DNA of 64,000 nucleotides from Prunus persica. Its lineage: Eukaryota; Streptophyta; Magnoliopsida; Rosales; Rosaceae. A program made the translations under genes and the position numbers. Below, in pieces: positions 25,243-36,826 of this stretch. The notes beneath the pieces were generated by a model that had not been told where the DNA came from, did no database searches, and saw nothing but the letters and a program-made list of their open reading frames with translations. Numbering within the stretch: the first letter of the stretch is position 1; every line of letters starts with the position of its first letter. The stretch lies in NCBI RefSeq assembly GCF_000346465.2, contig NC_034013.1, positions 17,543,624 through 17,607,623 of the forward strand. Reading direction: 5' to 3'.

Positions 25243-27088
25243 TCAGTCCACTACGGCCAGATTTTGATAGTGTTTGGGAGAGATGGCTGCTTCCATTACA
25301 TGGTATGGGCTAACTTGGCCGTCATTATCCACGAACAGCTTTAGCAAATCCGCGGAGAAGCCACCGAAGATGGCGAGCCCTGGTCGTCTACGAGGCACTG
25401 CCAGCATGTCCAACTTCCAATACACAATCTCCGGCACCGCATTCTTCTCGTACCCTTTCTCCTTAAACTTGCTCTGTATTGCTTTATAATCACTCTCCCA
25501 GCAGCTCTTCTTGTTATCATTGCCCGAATTAGCCACCTCAAAGCATGTGTTGGTGAATACAAACACCTTCTTCACCATCTGCTCTGTCTTTAAATTCCCC
25601 TTCACAGCCGCTTCCAGAATCAAATCAAACACCTTGTGCAAATCAATTTTGCTGCCGCCGCAGTCCATCCTTCTCACAAACTCGCACCTGGACTTGAGAT
25701 CATCCCCTCCTACCAAATGCAGCTCAGGGTTTGGACTGAAGCTGATCACCTTCCCTTTCCAGCATGGCTTTTCACTCAGTTGAGACAACAGCAGCCCCAA
25801 ACCCACAGACACATCCATGTAGTTTTGGATCCCCGCCATGGAAGACGAAGACACGTCGCATACAGCCAAGCAGTTGTTCAGCTTCCCCTGCTTTTTAAAC
25901 CCCATCACCATGGCCTTCCACTGAAGCTCAGCCACTTGCCCCACATCCACATCATCCGCATATCCTACGATGTCATTTGGAAGCAGAGCACCCGCAGCAA
26001 TGTTGCACTTGCCACCTCCGTGGCCTCCTTTGACGTCCTCCAAATACTTCTTAACCGCACAGGCCTTTGTTCCTGAATCATCAAAATAATCCAAGGCATT
26101 GATCAAGGGCACCAGTACCTCCTGCCTAAGCCGGTCTCGGACTCTGTAGGCGTAACGGGCCTCCGAAACAACTCGATATTCTGGGGACGAGTCTCGCGGG
26201 AAAATCTTTCTCGCAACGCTTTCACACAGAAATGTGGCACGCTCCGTGGAGGAGTCGATGGAAGGGCAGAAATAGGACGTCGAGCTTATCTCGTGAATGT
26301 CCTGCTTCTTCAATTTTTCAGTATCAGACTTCAACTTCTCCGACGCGTTCGTGTAAAAATTGGTAATTTTGGTCGCCCTCGTACCGCTCAACAACCTTCT
26401 TCTTGGCCATGGCTATATCAATGACCTGCTCTCTCCTCCTCCTCCTACTACTAATACTATTATTATTATGATTGCCACCACCAGCAGCCTTTTCCTTTTC
26501 CCTCCTCCTTCTGACGTCCTGGCCTTGTAGAAGGCGGTACAGAATCTCGACAAGGTCGTGCATAAGGGCGACAGACTGGGAAAACTCGCCGGCTATAGAG
26601 GCGACGTTGCAAGCTAGAGTCTCGGGGTGGTTCTGGTGGAGCCAAAATGCGGCGGCGTAGAAGGCCTCTTCATCGGATTTTCCAAGATCATTGGAGCAGT
26701 CTCGGAGGTTGCAGATGAGCTTGAGGGTGGTCAGGGGATTGTGGGACCAGGCTAGAGGGAGGAGTTGCTTGAGATATTTATAGGAACTGGAGGCCGGGGG
26801 CTTGTCGCTGTCGTCTTCTGCTTCTACGTTTGGTGCGAGTACGTGGAAGAAAAGATCAAGGCAGGGGTTGCCGTAGGAGGAGAGAATCGGGAAGTGGAGG
26901 GTGGGTGAAATATTATTATTGTTGAAATGGGCAACCATGAAAACACAGTCTTCTTCTTTACTGGGAGTATACAGAGTTTGGGGTTTGGGGTCTGCAGGGG
27001 GAATGTTGTTTGGGCTCTGGAGGAGGAGTGTTGTTATAATAAGGAGCCAATTTTTCATTTGTGAGTTGTGAAATACGTTTGACGACAA
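25243..27088 (-). pseudogene. DUF2828/von Willebrand A-like gene with apparent frameshift
   Basis: Two overlapping open frames on the minus strand together cover one known plant protein family (DUF2828, vWA-like; members such as At5g13210 and At3g24780, function not established). Frame 1 (27088 to 26324) holds the N-half: SSYGNPCLDLFFHVL, a Trp-Ser-His-Asn region and LWLHQNHPETLACNVAS. It ends FLHERVGEVEV-stop. Frame 2 (up to 26394, stop at 25243) picks up at KLKSDTEKLKK and runs through YAYRVRDRLRQEVLVPL, AAGALLPNDIVG, the metal-site motif CDVSSSSM and LLKLFVDNDGQVSP to the C-terminus. The switch is a net one-base shift near 26325-26370. No splice sites explain it, and relatives are mostly intronless. 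It could be a real recent lesion or a sequencing error; all else looks intact. A (CT)n tract and a MITE lie just upstream. Confidence 0.8.
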
Positions 27089-27196
27089 GGGTTTTGTTTG
27101 CGTTGACCAAAACTAGTGGCAGCGGAGAGAGGATTTTTGCTATTTTCACTGCAGGTTTCACCATACTCATAACCATTTTCAAGTTCAATGAAGGGA

Positions 27197-27198
<2 letters not shown>

Positions 27199-27242
<44 letters not shown>
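27199..27242. repeat. (CT)22 microsatellite upstream of the DUF2828 gene
   Basis: A pure CT run about 110 bp upstream of the 27088 start codon, so (GA)n in the probable 5' UTR or promoter of the minus-strand gene. Confidence 0.95.
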
Positions 27243-27250
<8 letters not shown>

Positions 27251-27335
27251 TGGCCAAAATAAACAAACAGACAATTGGGGCGAAGAGATGCTTTGTTTGG
27301 GCAACAAGCAAGGACTTTATTATCACTTACTGAGA

Positions 27336-27465
27336 TCCAAGCTTACCACATTTTTATACTATATTGTATACCACCTCTGGAGCCCACCAATACAATAGAA
27401 CCCGCATCTATTAAAGAAGTGGCACACAATGTGGTATGAAAAATGTAATAAGCCTAGCATTTTTC
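27336..27465. mobile_element. Short MITE with imperfect 40-bp terminal inverted repeats
   Basis: The left end (AAGCTTACCACATTTTTATA then TTGTATACCACCTC) matches the reverse complement of the right end (GCTAGGCTTATTACATTTTT then ATTGTGTGCCACTTC). The element is about 130 bp and non-coding. A partial relative lies at about 45200-45265. It sits about 0.25 kb upstream of the DUF2828 start. Confidence 0.75.
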
Positions 27466-28589
27466 TTTGTTTAATCATCATATCAATAAGTTTCCTTTTT
27501 TGGTCTGAGCGAGTTCCCAAAAAGCAGTACAGACATCGAAACAAAATGTATATGGGTCTAATATCATGTAATAGATGCTGCTATTACTTGGGCACCAAGG
27601 AGAGGACGTACGCCTCTTCTTTCTCCATTGTTAGGTTTTGCTTGGAGGGCTGATATAAAATAAATGAATAATAACTTATCTACTACAAAATACCGGGCCC
27701 AAACAGAATACACATGTTTAAATACAAGAGCTGAAAATCTTGAAACGAAATAAATTACGTAACCTACTTTCACTAGGGGAAGCATAAACTGGTGGTTACT
27801 ACTGTACTCTATGCAAAACAAATTACCTGTTTTGCTGTATGCTACATTTTTGTACATTCTTTCTCATCTCCACGAGAAGAGAGATGCTAGCTAGCATTAG
27901 ATTACCTAGAAATAATTGTGCTTACGACAACAAGAGTGTATGATCTGATGTACGAAGTTGCTGTGAAAGTCAGTATCAGTAGTATTCGATACATCATAAT
28001 CGCATCCAAAAACTAATCGTCACATGTGTATTGCCGCTGCTCCATTTAGGGCAGAAGCAATAAAGTCTAGTTTCTAATCAACTCCAGCTGCCTGATACAG
28101 ATTGCTTGAAGCCGATCATAATAAGCACATAATATCCTCTCTTCAAGGATTGAAGACTCATCGTAATGAAGCATATAATCATAGAAGTTGTTCAACACAT
28201 TTGCCAAAACTGTTCCAGCATAAAGTACCACATATATTTGTATAGGCATGACCTAAACATCTATGCATCCGTTACTCCGTTCTTGTTATGTCCTCAAAGG
28301 AAAGGTAATGCATCATACATTTTGAGGCGCCAAATCCTAATTAACTCAACTAAGGAAAGAAGGGAAAAGAAAGACCAAACTCCTTTCATAACACACAAAT
28401 GCGTTGAAACCCCAACATCTGTGACTAATTCTTCAACGTTACATTTGAAACCCAAAAGAGGGATTGAAGGAATACATCATTTCTGAATCCTGCGAAGCAA
28501 AAGAATATTACATAGCATCGTATAACAAGATAACAGAGTTGTAGCATCAAATCTAAACCAAATGCCAATAGGTGCAAAAGCATACCATC

Positions 28590-29896
28590 TCATTCAGAAT
28601 TCAACAGAGAACCATTTTCTGCATTGGCTTCCAAGTTCCAGCCCCTGAAATGAGTAACAACTAATTAGTGGTCAAACTAGTAAAATGCATGCCAGAGAAA
28701 ACACACCAGATAGGAAAAGGTAGATTACTTCTCTGCCGCTTCCCTCCTCAATTCATCCAGATGACTTTCAAGCTTAACACATGCAGCATGGATTTCTATA
28801 TTCTTCTGACACAGCTCCTTCCATTGGGCAGACAGAGCATTAAGCTCATATGCAGTGTTTTGCTGCCATCAATGAAGAAGTAAATTTATCAGATCAGAGT
28901 ACAACTGAGCATCAAAACAGTACAAGGTCGGCTGCAAGAAAGTTAAATCACCTGGTGATATTTCCTTTCACGATTCACTGTTTCAATCTTTTGAAATTGT
29001 TCCTGAGCTAATTTCTGCATTCTGAAAAAGAAATACCAAGTATTATCAAATCCATTTTTTCATATAGTTACAGGTTTACTGCTGCGCAATCCCCAAAGGG
29101 GCACAACTAGTGCGGGAATCAAGGAATTCAATCAGTTGTTTCACAATCATAAACGTTGCATTTTTCACATGAGATCGGAAAAACGAACCTTGAAAAAACC
29201 AATTGCAATCGATTGTTGTTCTGAATCCAGGCGTCAGGACCATATTTGTCAATAAGCTCCAAATTCTCTAACCTGCAAACCAGCCACTCAATTCATCACA
29301 AGTAAATATATACGCATACATACATATTCATAAATACAGATACATGGCATACATTATATAGACATACGTATGTATGTAGACATTACCTGACGACTTGGTG
29401 CTGCAAAGAGCACTGAGCTTTCTGAAGAGCAAGTCTCCAAGCAGTTTCATCATTCATTTTATTCAAAGGCGGCGTCTCTACTTTGTCCCTGGAAAAATCA
29501 ATAACCGCCGGAGGCCTGGAAGCTCTCACGCGGTCGTACTCTCTAGCTAACATCGGATGATTCTGAGGTATAAAATTTCATAATCAGAGAGATAGAAACC
29601 CTAATCTCCGCAGCCAAAAGAGAGAAAAACCTAGGAATTTGGGCACCGACCTGGAAATTGGGCTTGGGAAGTGGAGGCAAGTCTTTGAGGAAATCGGCGG
29701 GCTTTTTTGCGCTGCGTCGCAACTCCTCCTCCACCATGCGGTCGACCTCTCTTTTGACGTCGGGGTTGGCGTAGTCGTCGTCGATGTACGGCAAGGCGTC
29801 GATGGTTTCGGCGTTGGTTAAAGGTCCTGGCCATGCTGGACCTTGCGGTGGTGGAGCTTCTAGCATTAAGATGTCACTGTTGCTGTTGGTCGCCAT
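28590..29896 (-). CDS. MOS4: Pre-mRNA-splicing factor SPF27 / BCAS2 homologue
   Basis: Exons 29651-29896, 29387-29562, 29189-29272, 28952-29021, 28729-28862, 28590-28644 give 765 nt, 254 residues, equal to the plant family length. The N-part has [20 protein letters not shown] and the C-half is predicted coiled coil ([37 protein letters not shown]). The protein is a core subunit of the Prp19/CDC5L complex (MOS4-associated complex in plants), which activates the spliceosome. In Arabidopsis, loss of MOS4 weakens immune signalling. All introns are GT-AG. The start at 29896 is the only one giving the conserved N-terminus. It lies just downstream of PEX3 on the same strand with its own promoter interval (29897-30567). 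Confidence 0.96.
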
Positions 29897-30567
29897 TGTT
29901 GTACACCGAGAGTCACTGAGTGCGATTCAGAGACTGAACTCGTGCAAGAGTGAGAGTAAAATTGGGGATTTGATTTGATTTGACGGTGTAAATTTGGGGT
30001 AGTGTGTGAAATTGTGACTTTATGCGCGCCGTTTGCGCCCGGCCCCTTCTTTTTTGTGGGCAAAGCGCCCCGTTTATTTGAAGAGTGAATTTCATTTTAC
30101 TGACCAAAAATTAAAATATTTAATTTCATTTTTTTTCCGGTTACAAAAGTTAATTGTGAATTAAGGGCTAAAAGAGAAAAAAATAATAATAATCTTTTAT
30201 TTAATTCAAAATTTGCATTTACCACAAAGTCAAATATATAATACTACCTGGGGTTCAATATCACAACTTTGGTGATGCTCACTTTCAGTAATAAAAAGCA
30301 AGCAAATAGTACTGGGCATGTTAGAATGAACAAGCCTCACATGATATGATATATAGATAATACAGCACAACAAAAGATTTGAAATGTGGAAGTAGTACTA
30401 CAAACAGTAAAATACACTGCAATATTTCTCTATTATTCCTTTCAAACTTTTGAATTTTGAGAACTTGAAATGGAACCCAATACCATTAGATCATGTTTTC
30501 CACTGCTAGCTTGCTTGTACACCAAACAAAAATTTACTGAAAACAGAAACTGTGGTCCGCATCTAGT
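29897..30567. other. Intergenic: MOS4 promoter side and PEX3 3' UTR
   Basis: About 0.67 kb, AT-rich in 30090-30240. No gene or clear motif is seen. Confidence 0.5.
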
Positions 30568-33500
30568 CTATGAGATTTGCATACTTGAATAGATGAGAGT
30601 GAAAAAGCGCTCAACTTCTGGTACATTTAGAATGATTTGGATGAATTTGCTTGGTTCTTCAAGGACTGTAGGACCCATCCGTGCAACCCGTGCCAAAACT
30701 TTGGCAAGTTGAACTCCTCCGGGTTGAGCACCCATGTCCACTATCACAGTATCCACCACTGCTCTCAATGCTATGTCAGCAACACTCCCAAATTCAGCAC
30801 TGCAATAGAAGATGAACAGGATTTGACCGACTTCCAATTAGTGGAACAAAAAGTTACTAAAAGAAAAGGTGGCATTTTGAGGGATAACAATGACAAAATA
30901 AACTTGTATAATAAGCATTACATGTATGGATCTACTCTAGCAAGCTTATGAAAGAAGTCAGAATTAGGAAAAGCCAAAATCAGTATACCATGGCCGATAA
31001 TGCTGCATCCCTAACATCACAGGCATACCTTGATATTACTGCCCGTGTCTCCACCATAAGTTGTTCAAATTTGGTGACATCTGGAAGAAGTGTGCTATCA
31101 TTGCTGAAGGCAGTGGCTAGTTCAAGTGCACGAGCATCCTCTGGCATCAAGTAGTTCACCCAGTGATGGGGATCTCCTGTGCTCATGAACTTGTCAAGTA
31201 TTTGCATGACAGTTGCATGAAGAACTGTGGCATTGAAGGAATCCCTTAGCTGCTTTCTGCACATGAAAAGCATCCAAACTATTTAATACGATCTCTGATA
31301 ATCAATACGTTCTATGCAAAAGTTTGGTAGTTTGGTAGTTTCGTGTATTAAACACTTAATGAGAATAGATTGAAAGCCTGGACATTAACCATCGTATATA
31401 AGACATTTTTAAGGATGACATAGTCACAAAGGACAAGCATGTATACTCATAAGCATTAACGGAGTTAAACAAAAAAAATCAAGAAAACGACTGAATTGAC
31501 CGATAAACCTGCCTTTGATTTTCAGAATGGCATACAACATGATAATAGATGGTAAGACAAAGCTTACCCCTTAAGAACTTCTGTTGCTGCTGCCTGGATG
31601 TTTGAAATTAAAGCAGGCATGCCATACCTGGCTAGATAATCAGAACTTGCTAGAAACTTCTGCTGGTCATCCCTATGAATGAGATCAGCATCCTCCTGTA
31701 AACATAGTAATAACAAATATATACATTCAGAGAAGTAAAAGTAACATGTCAGAACCAGTAATATTGTCTAAAGTTCACTTCAGAACCAGTAGTAAAAGTA
31801 ACATGTGAGTGGTGTTGCAAATCAGCCTTAATGTCTGTTAAATTACTGGGGGAAAATGAACAGATGTAATGGTACATTTAGGGAGTGAGCACCAATCAGA
31901 CTGTCACCAAGCAGTAATCAGGGATAGTAATCTGAAATATATTATTTCCAGATTGAGACAACCTGGAAACCATCTACCCCCCTGCCACTAATACCTCATC
32001 TCCTCTATGGATATCCAGTCTCACTAGAAATGCATCCCAGTCCTTTTCTACACTCTCAAACAGAATTGCGTGTCTAGGCTTCACCATACTTATTCTACTA
32101 AGTTAGTCTCCAAAACTGAACCATTTTATTTTAAAATCTCCTTAACAACAGTGAATGTGACGCCACTCAGCCACTACCCTAGGTATAATTGCAACACGCT
32201 AGAATATCCCTAACTCCTGGGAAATTTTATTTACAAGTGACATAACTTGCAGCCATATTTGATAACTCAATGAAACTTATTTACTTTGATTAAGTTTAGA
32301 TCACATACATTCCTTCAATCCCAAATTTTGGTGACAGGCTAACCTACAAATGAACATCTAGAAGAAGATGTTTCACTTTTGAGGCTACATTTCCCAACAA
32401 TCCATTTTTAGAAAGTGAAAGTTCACACATCTTGATATGCAATGATAATTCATCCTAGTATGAAATAGGACCATGAAATACATGCAAAATGGAGTTATCA
32501 ATAATTTGCAAGTACTGAAAGTAGGAAAGTATATAGCTCTTACAATTAAAAGAGAGCTTCCAAGACCACGGGCAGTATCAATATATAAATGTCTCCCTAA
32601 TATATTGACTTGAACTCTAATATATAAGCTAAGGATCGTCATTGCCCACAACGACAACACCATTCTCGTGAAACCTGGAAAAATACAAGACCTATACAAG
32701 GTGAGCTGATTATAAATATCAGAATTCATAAACTACGGTACTGATAGATGACAAATATATAAATAAATTCAAGTTTGTACTTAAAAATTCAGTCAAGTCA
32801 GATTCATACTTAGAATTTTCAGTCTATCCCATAATTCAAGTTTCTCCGCAGATGTTGATTGGCCCTTCGCTTGCATTAACCTGTCGGTAAGGTGAGAAAG
32901 GTCTAACTCTTCAGCTATCCGACTATTTAAATATTGCATTGCATGAGGCAACGTTGTTGTATCAGCAATTCTTTGTATGTTCTCAAAATGGGCTTGCATT
33001 CTATTATTGGGAACAAAAAGACATAATGTTAGAACCCAGATAGTAAGTAGTTAGGGACTTAACAACAAAATATCTGGATACAGAAATTGAAGTGGGGATC
33101 TCTCTTAACTGGGCCTTGATAAGCTCTTCGTTTCTATCTCGTTCATGCTCAAGTTCGGTATCCAGGTCAGCAAGCCTTTGTCTGTGAGCATTATACAGTT
33201 TATACAGAAGATATCCACTTCCTAAAACACCAGCTGTAACATACAACTTCCTCCTATGCCTTCTCCAAAATCCCCTAAAATAACAATGGCGTACCAAAAT
33301 CGAAAGTAAACAGTTGGTGAATAAAATCAAGTCAATTGTTACAAAACCCAAAAGTAAACCAGATATATACACATAAACCACAATAACAGGAAAGCCATTA
33401 AACCAAAGGACCAGTTATTACTAACAAATTTTATCAACAAAATGTAAGAGCCCGCAAGAGTAAGCAACCAATTATAACAACAAAAGAAAAACAACGAATA

Positions 33501-33642
33501 TCTCAAATAAATTACCATAATAGAGAAAGTAGAACAATACCCAGAAGAAGAAATAGACAATTAAATCAGTAACAGAGACGCACAACAAAGACCCAGATGA
33601 CAGAACGCATTAAATTTGATGAACTGACCTTAAAGAAAGCAT
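30568..33642 (-). CDS. PEX3: Peroxisome biogenesis protein 3 (peroxin-3)
   Basis: Exons 33629-33642, 33110-33274, 32810-33000, 32544-32674, 31568-31695, 31029-31256, 30568-30799 give 1089 nt, 362 residues. The first coding exon is only 14 bases (MLSL plus part of a codon). PEX3 sits in the peroxisome membrane and docks the PEX19 chaperone to insert other membrane proteins. The N-terminus has the expected basic cluster FWRRHRRKLY followed by a membrane segment (VTAGVLGSGYLLYKLY, about residues 15-30). Conserved blocks follow: a hydrophobic stretch from TRMVLSLWAMTILSLYIRVQ, then LGRHLYIDTARG, and a C-part with GGVQLAKVLARVARMG. All introns are GT-AG. It is transcribed away from RACK1, with 1.4 kb between. 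Confidence 0.96.
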
Positions 33643-34913
33643 TGTTGGTGCTATGAGAGCCAAGCATCCATCACTGAGCCTTAATACACTGAAGTCCCTT
33701 CTGTGAAGATGGTTTTGAAAGAAGATAGTTTCGAGTGGAAAAGGGAAAATAAAATGGAAAAAAGTTGTTTATCGGGCAGAGCCGCAAGCGGTCCTAGGAA
33801 AACCCGCGCCGTAATCAAGTGTAACGATGGTTCTTCACGTAATGGAAATCAGTTTGAGGATTCAAAGAGACTGTAAAAGCCTAATACGAGGAGGCCCTTC
33901 TGTTATGAGTAAGTTTATCTGAGGAATTTTGAAGGATTTGTAGAGAAGGCAAGTGGGGTTAAGTTAAGGCTGGTAGGATGAGATCAATTGGGCGTAGTAT
34001 GTTTAGGCCCCGAAAGTTTTGGTAATTCACTTAAACTCTAGCTTTATATGAACTTTTCTATTCTACTAATAGTAATGGTTAGGTTAATGCTCTCTTCCTA
34101 TCAAAATCCCGTATGTTGCTAATTCTGTAAATCTGAATTATATTGAAGTAAAATTTTGCATACACTATATAATTATAATGCAAGCAATTGTTCAAATTAT
34201 GGTATTGTCAAAATTAGTACGGTTCGAGATGGATATAATTCAATTCGCTTAAATTAATAATATAAATGATTTGTTTTGATTGATTAAATTGAAAGTCGAA
34301 ATTCAAAACCCAATATGATTGATTGGAGTGGATTAACTTGTGAAAAATCAAAGCACTTTACCATTCAATTTGTATATAACTTTATTTATATTAAGATGTT
34401 CGACTGGATATTTGACGATTTATCTCTAAAGACACATACCCACAACATGATGAAAGTAAGAGCAAAAATACATACTATGAAGAATAAAATTAAGAGTAAA
34501 ATTAAATATTAATCTAATCAAAGGAAACTGTTATTAGTACTTTGAAAAAGTTATGCATCATGTATAAAAATTTAAGAGAGAAATTCAACTTGGATGAGTA
34601 CAATAACGTTTTTAGAGTGCCAATATCATTGTCTCTAATCCTTAAATACGTACTAAACTTATTTAAGATAAGGATATTTGATATCATCTTTAAAAAAATG
34701 ATATTTGATATTTAGGTAGGGTATAGTCATCATCTAACCATTGGTTTCTATGCTGTGGTGTTGTCTGAATCCAAGGCCCGACTTCAGATTCTAATTGGGC
34801 TTCCAAATTAGACCCAAAATTTATTCCCGGGCCTTGCTTATTCTGAGCGAGGTTACCAAACTTATGGTACCCAAACACACACACACCCCACCCCAGGGCC
34901 TAGGTTGGGTTTG

Positions 34914-34942
34914 GCTCTCTCTCTCTCTCTCTCTCTCTCTCT
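34914..34942. repeat. (CT)n tract in the RACK1 promoter
   Basis: About 14 CT units, 30 bp upstream of the putative TATA box at 34973. Pyrimidine patches like this are common near plant start sites. Confidence 0.9.
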
Positions 34943-34954
34943 AACTCTCCCCAA

Positions 34955-35050
34955 AAACCCTATTTCATTCAGCTATATATACTTCTTTTATACTGATTTT
35001 TCCTCTCACGCTTTCACTCTCACTCCGCGCCTTCGCCCCTCGAAACCCTA
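34955..35050 (+). promoter_or_regulatory. RACK1 core promoter: telo-boxes and TATA
   Basis: Telo-box AAACCCTA at 34955-34962 and again at 35043-35050, with a TATA-like CTATATATAC around 34972-34982. GGGCC/GGGCT motifs lie upstream near 34798-34905. Together these match the pattern of plant translation and ribosomal genes. The start site would fall near 35005-35015 in a pyrimidine-rich stretch, giving a 5' UTR of about 75 bases. Confidence 0.6.
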
Positions 35051-35084
35051 GATACCCACTCAGCCGCCGAGCAAAGCCAAAGCC

Positions 35085-36826
35085 ATGGCAGATACTCTCG
35101 TTCTCCGCGGAACCATGAGGGCTCACACCGACATGGTCACAGCCATCGCCATTCCGATCGACAACTCTGAGATGATCGTCTCGGCATCGCGCGACAAGTC
35201 TATCATCCTCTGGCACCTTACCAAGGATGAGAAGACTTACGGTGTTCCCCGCCGCAGGCTAACAGGCCACTCTCACTTCGTCCAGGACGTCGTCCTCTCA
35301 TCCGACGGCCAGTTCGCGCTCTCTGGATCCTGGGACGGCGAGCTTCGCCTCTGGGACTTGGCTCTTGGCGTCTCTGCTCGCCGCTTTGTGGGCCATACCA
35401 AGGACGTTCTCTCCGTGGCCTTCTCGATTGACAACCGTCAGATCGTCTCGGCCTCCCGCGACCGTACGATCAAACTGTGGAACACTCTTGGTGAGTGCAA
35501 GTTCACTATCCAGGACCAAGACGGGCATGGTGATTGGGTCAGCTGCGTCCGCTTCAGCCCTAATACACTGCAGCCCACCATCGTATCAGCCTCGTGGGAC
35601 AAGACTGTCAAAGTGTGGAACTTGACCAACTGTAAGCTGAGGTGCACCCTTGAAGGGCACAATGGGTATGTGAACACAGTGGCGGTTTCTCCTGATGGTT
35701 CATTGTGCGCCAGCGGAGGGAAAGATGGAGTGATTTTGCTGTGGGATTTGGCAGAAGGCAAGATGCTTTACTCACTTGGTGCTGGTGCTATTATTCACGC
35801 TCTCTGCTTCAGTCCCAACAGGTACTGGTTGTGCGCGGCAACTGAACAAAGCATTAAGATCTGGGATTTGGAGAGCAAGCAAATCGTTGAGGATTTGAAG
35901 GTTGATCTCAAAACTGAGGCTGAGAAGACAGAGGATACCCATGCTGCTACTGCTTACAAGAAGAAGGTATACGTGTTCTTTTTTATTATCTACTGGTTGT
36001 ATTTCTGATTTTTCAATTTTGTTAATTGATCAAATTCTGCCTTGTGTTCCATATGCGATTAGGCTTTTTTAATTTGTTATGATTATGTTGCTTATAGATA
36101 ATTTTTTCCATTTGGTATTCTGCCTTTCGTCATGTTTTGCAGTGCATTGTTTTAGAAAATATGTTGATTGTTTGATCATACCTTGTTTTGCAGTGCATTG
36201 TTTGATGATTTGTTTCTTGTGAAACAGAAACAAATGGTTTGGAATTTAAAAGGGTTTAGATTTGTGAGAAGTGGGAGGGATGAGGGGTTATAGAAATGGG
36301 GTTCTGATGCAAGTTGGTCATGTAGGCGATGAGTTTGTGTAATTTTTATTGTGTACATACTTACGTACTTATGAAAAATGTATTGCAAATTTTGAAATTG
36401 ACAAGCCAGCTACTAGGGAAGGCTAAATTGACTGTTTGTTTTTTTCTATTGAAAATGGATCAACAAGTGAAGGTTAATTTGGTTGGTTCTTTCCCTATAT
36501 GAAAGGGATCTGCTGTTTTGGAGTGAGGTTCTTCTAGGCTCTTGCTGGAAGAGCCATGTCTCTAATCTAGGCGGATCCTAGAGTGGCCATGTCATCTGCA
36601 ATGTGAATATAGTTAATATTAGGGCTCTTCTTTTTGGGTTTATCATGTGATTTTGTTTTTTTCTACTTGTAGACAATTATATAACTTATGATTCTGTCGA
36701 TTTAACTTTTGTTCCGAATTGCAGGTTATTTACTGTACAAGTTTGAACTGGAGTGCCGATGGGAGCACCTTGTTTAGCGGCTACTCCGATGGGGTAATCA
36801 GAGTTTGGGGCATTGGCCGTTACTAG
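35085..36826 (+). CDS. RACK1: RACK1, G-beta-like WD40 scaffold of the 40S ribosome
   Basis: Exons 35085-35966 and 36725-36826 (GT-AG intron 35967-36724) give 984 nt, 327 residues, the same length as Arabidopsis RACK1A. The sequence runs through seven WD40 blades, for example [52 protein letters not shown] and a last blade from exon 2 ([14 protein letters not shown]). RACK1 binds the head of the 40S subunit and links translation to kinase and hormone signalling. The first exon is clearly GC-richer than its neighbours, with many C-ending codons, as expected for a highly expressed gene. The start (aagccATGGC) is strong and matches [16 protein letters not shown] of the family. Confidence 0.98.

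Larger units (their letters stand above)
27089..28589. other. Intergenic: DUF2828 5' flank and MOS4 3' flank
   Basis: Contains the (CT)n tract (27199-27242), a MITE (27336-27465) and the 3' UTR side of MOS4. A 61-codon open frame on the minus strand (28067-28249) has a protein-like composition but no family I recognise; see findings. Confidence 0.5.
33643..35084. other. Divergent PEX3/RACK1 promoter interval
   Basis: AT-rich in the middle (34000-34700). RACK1 promoter elements lie at the right end. Translated open frames here are short and have no recognisable protein content. Confidence 0.5.
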
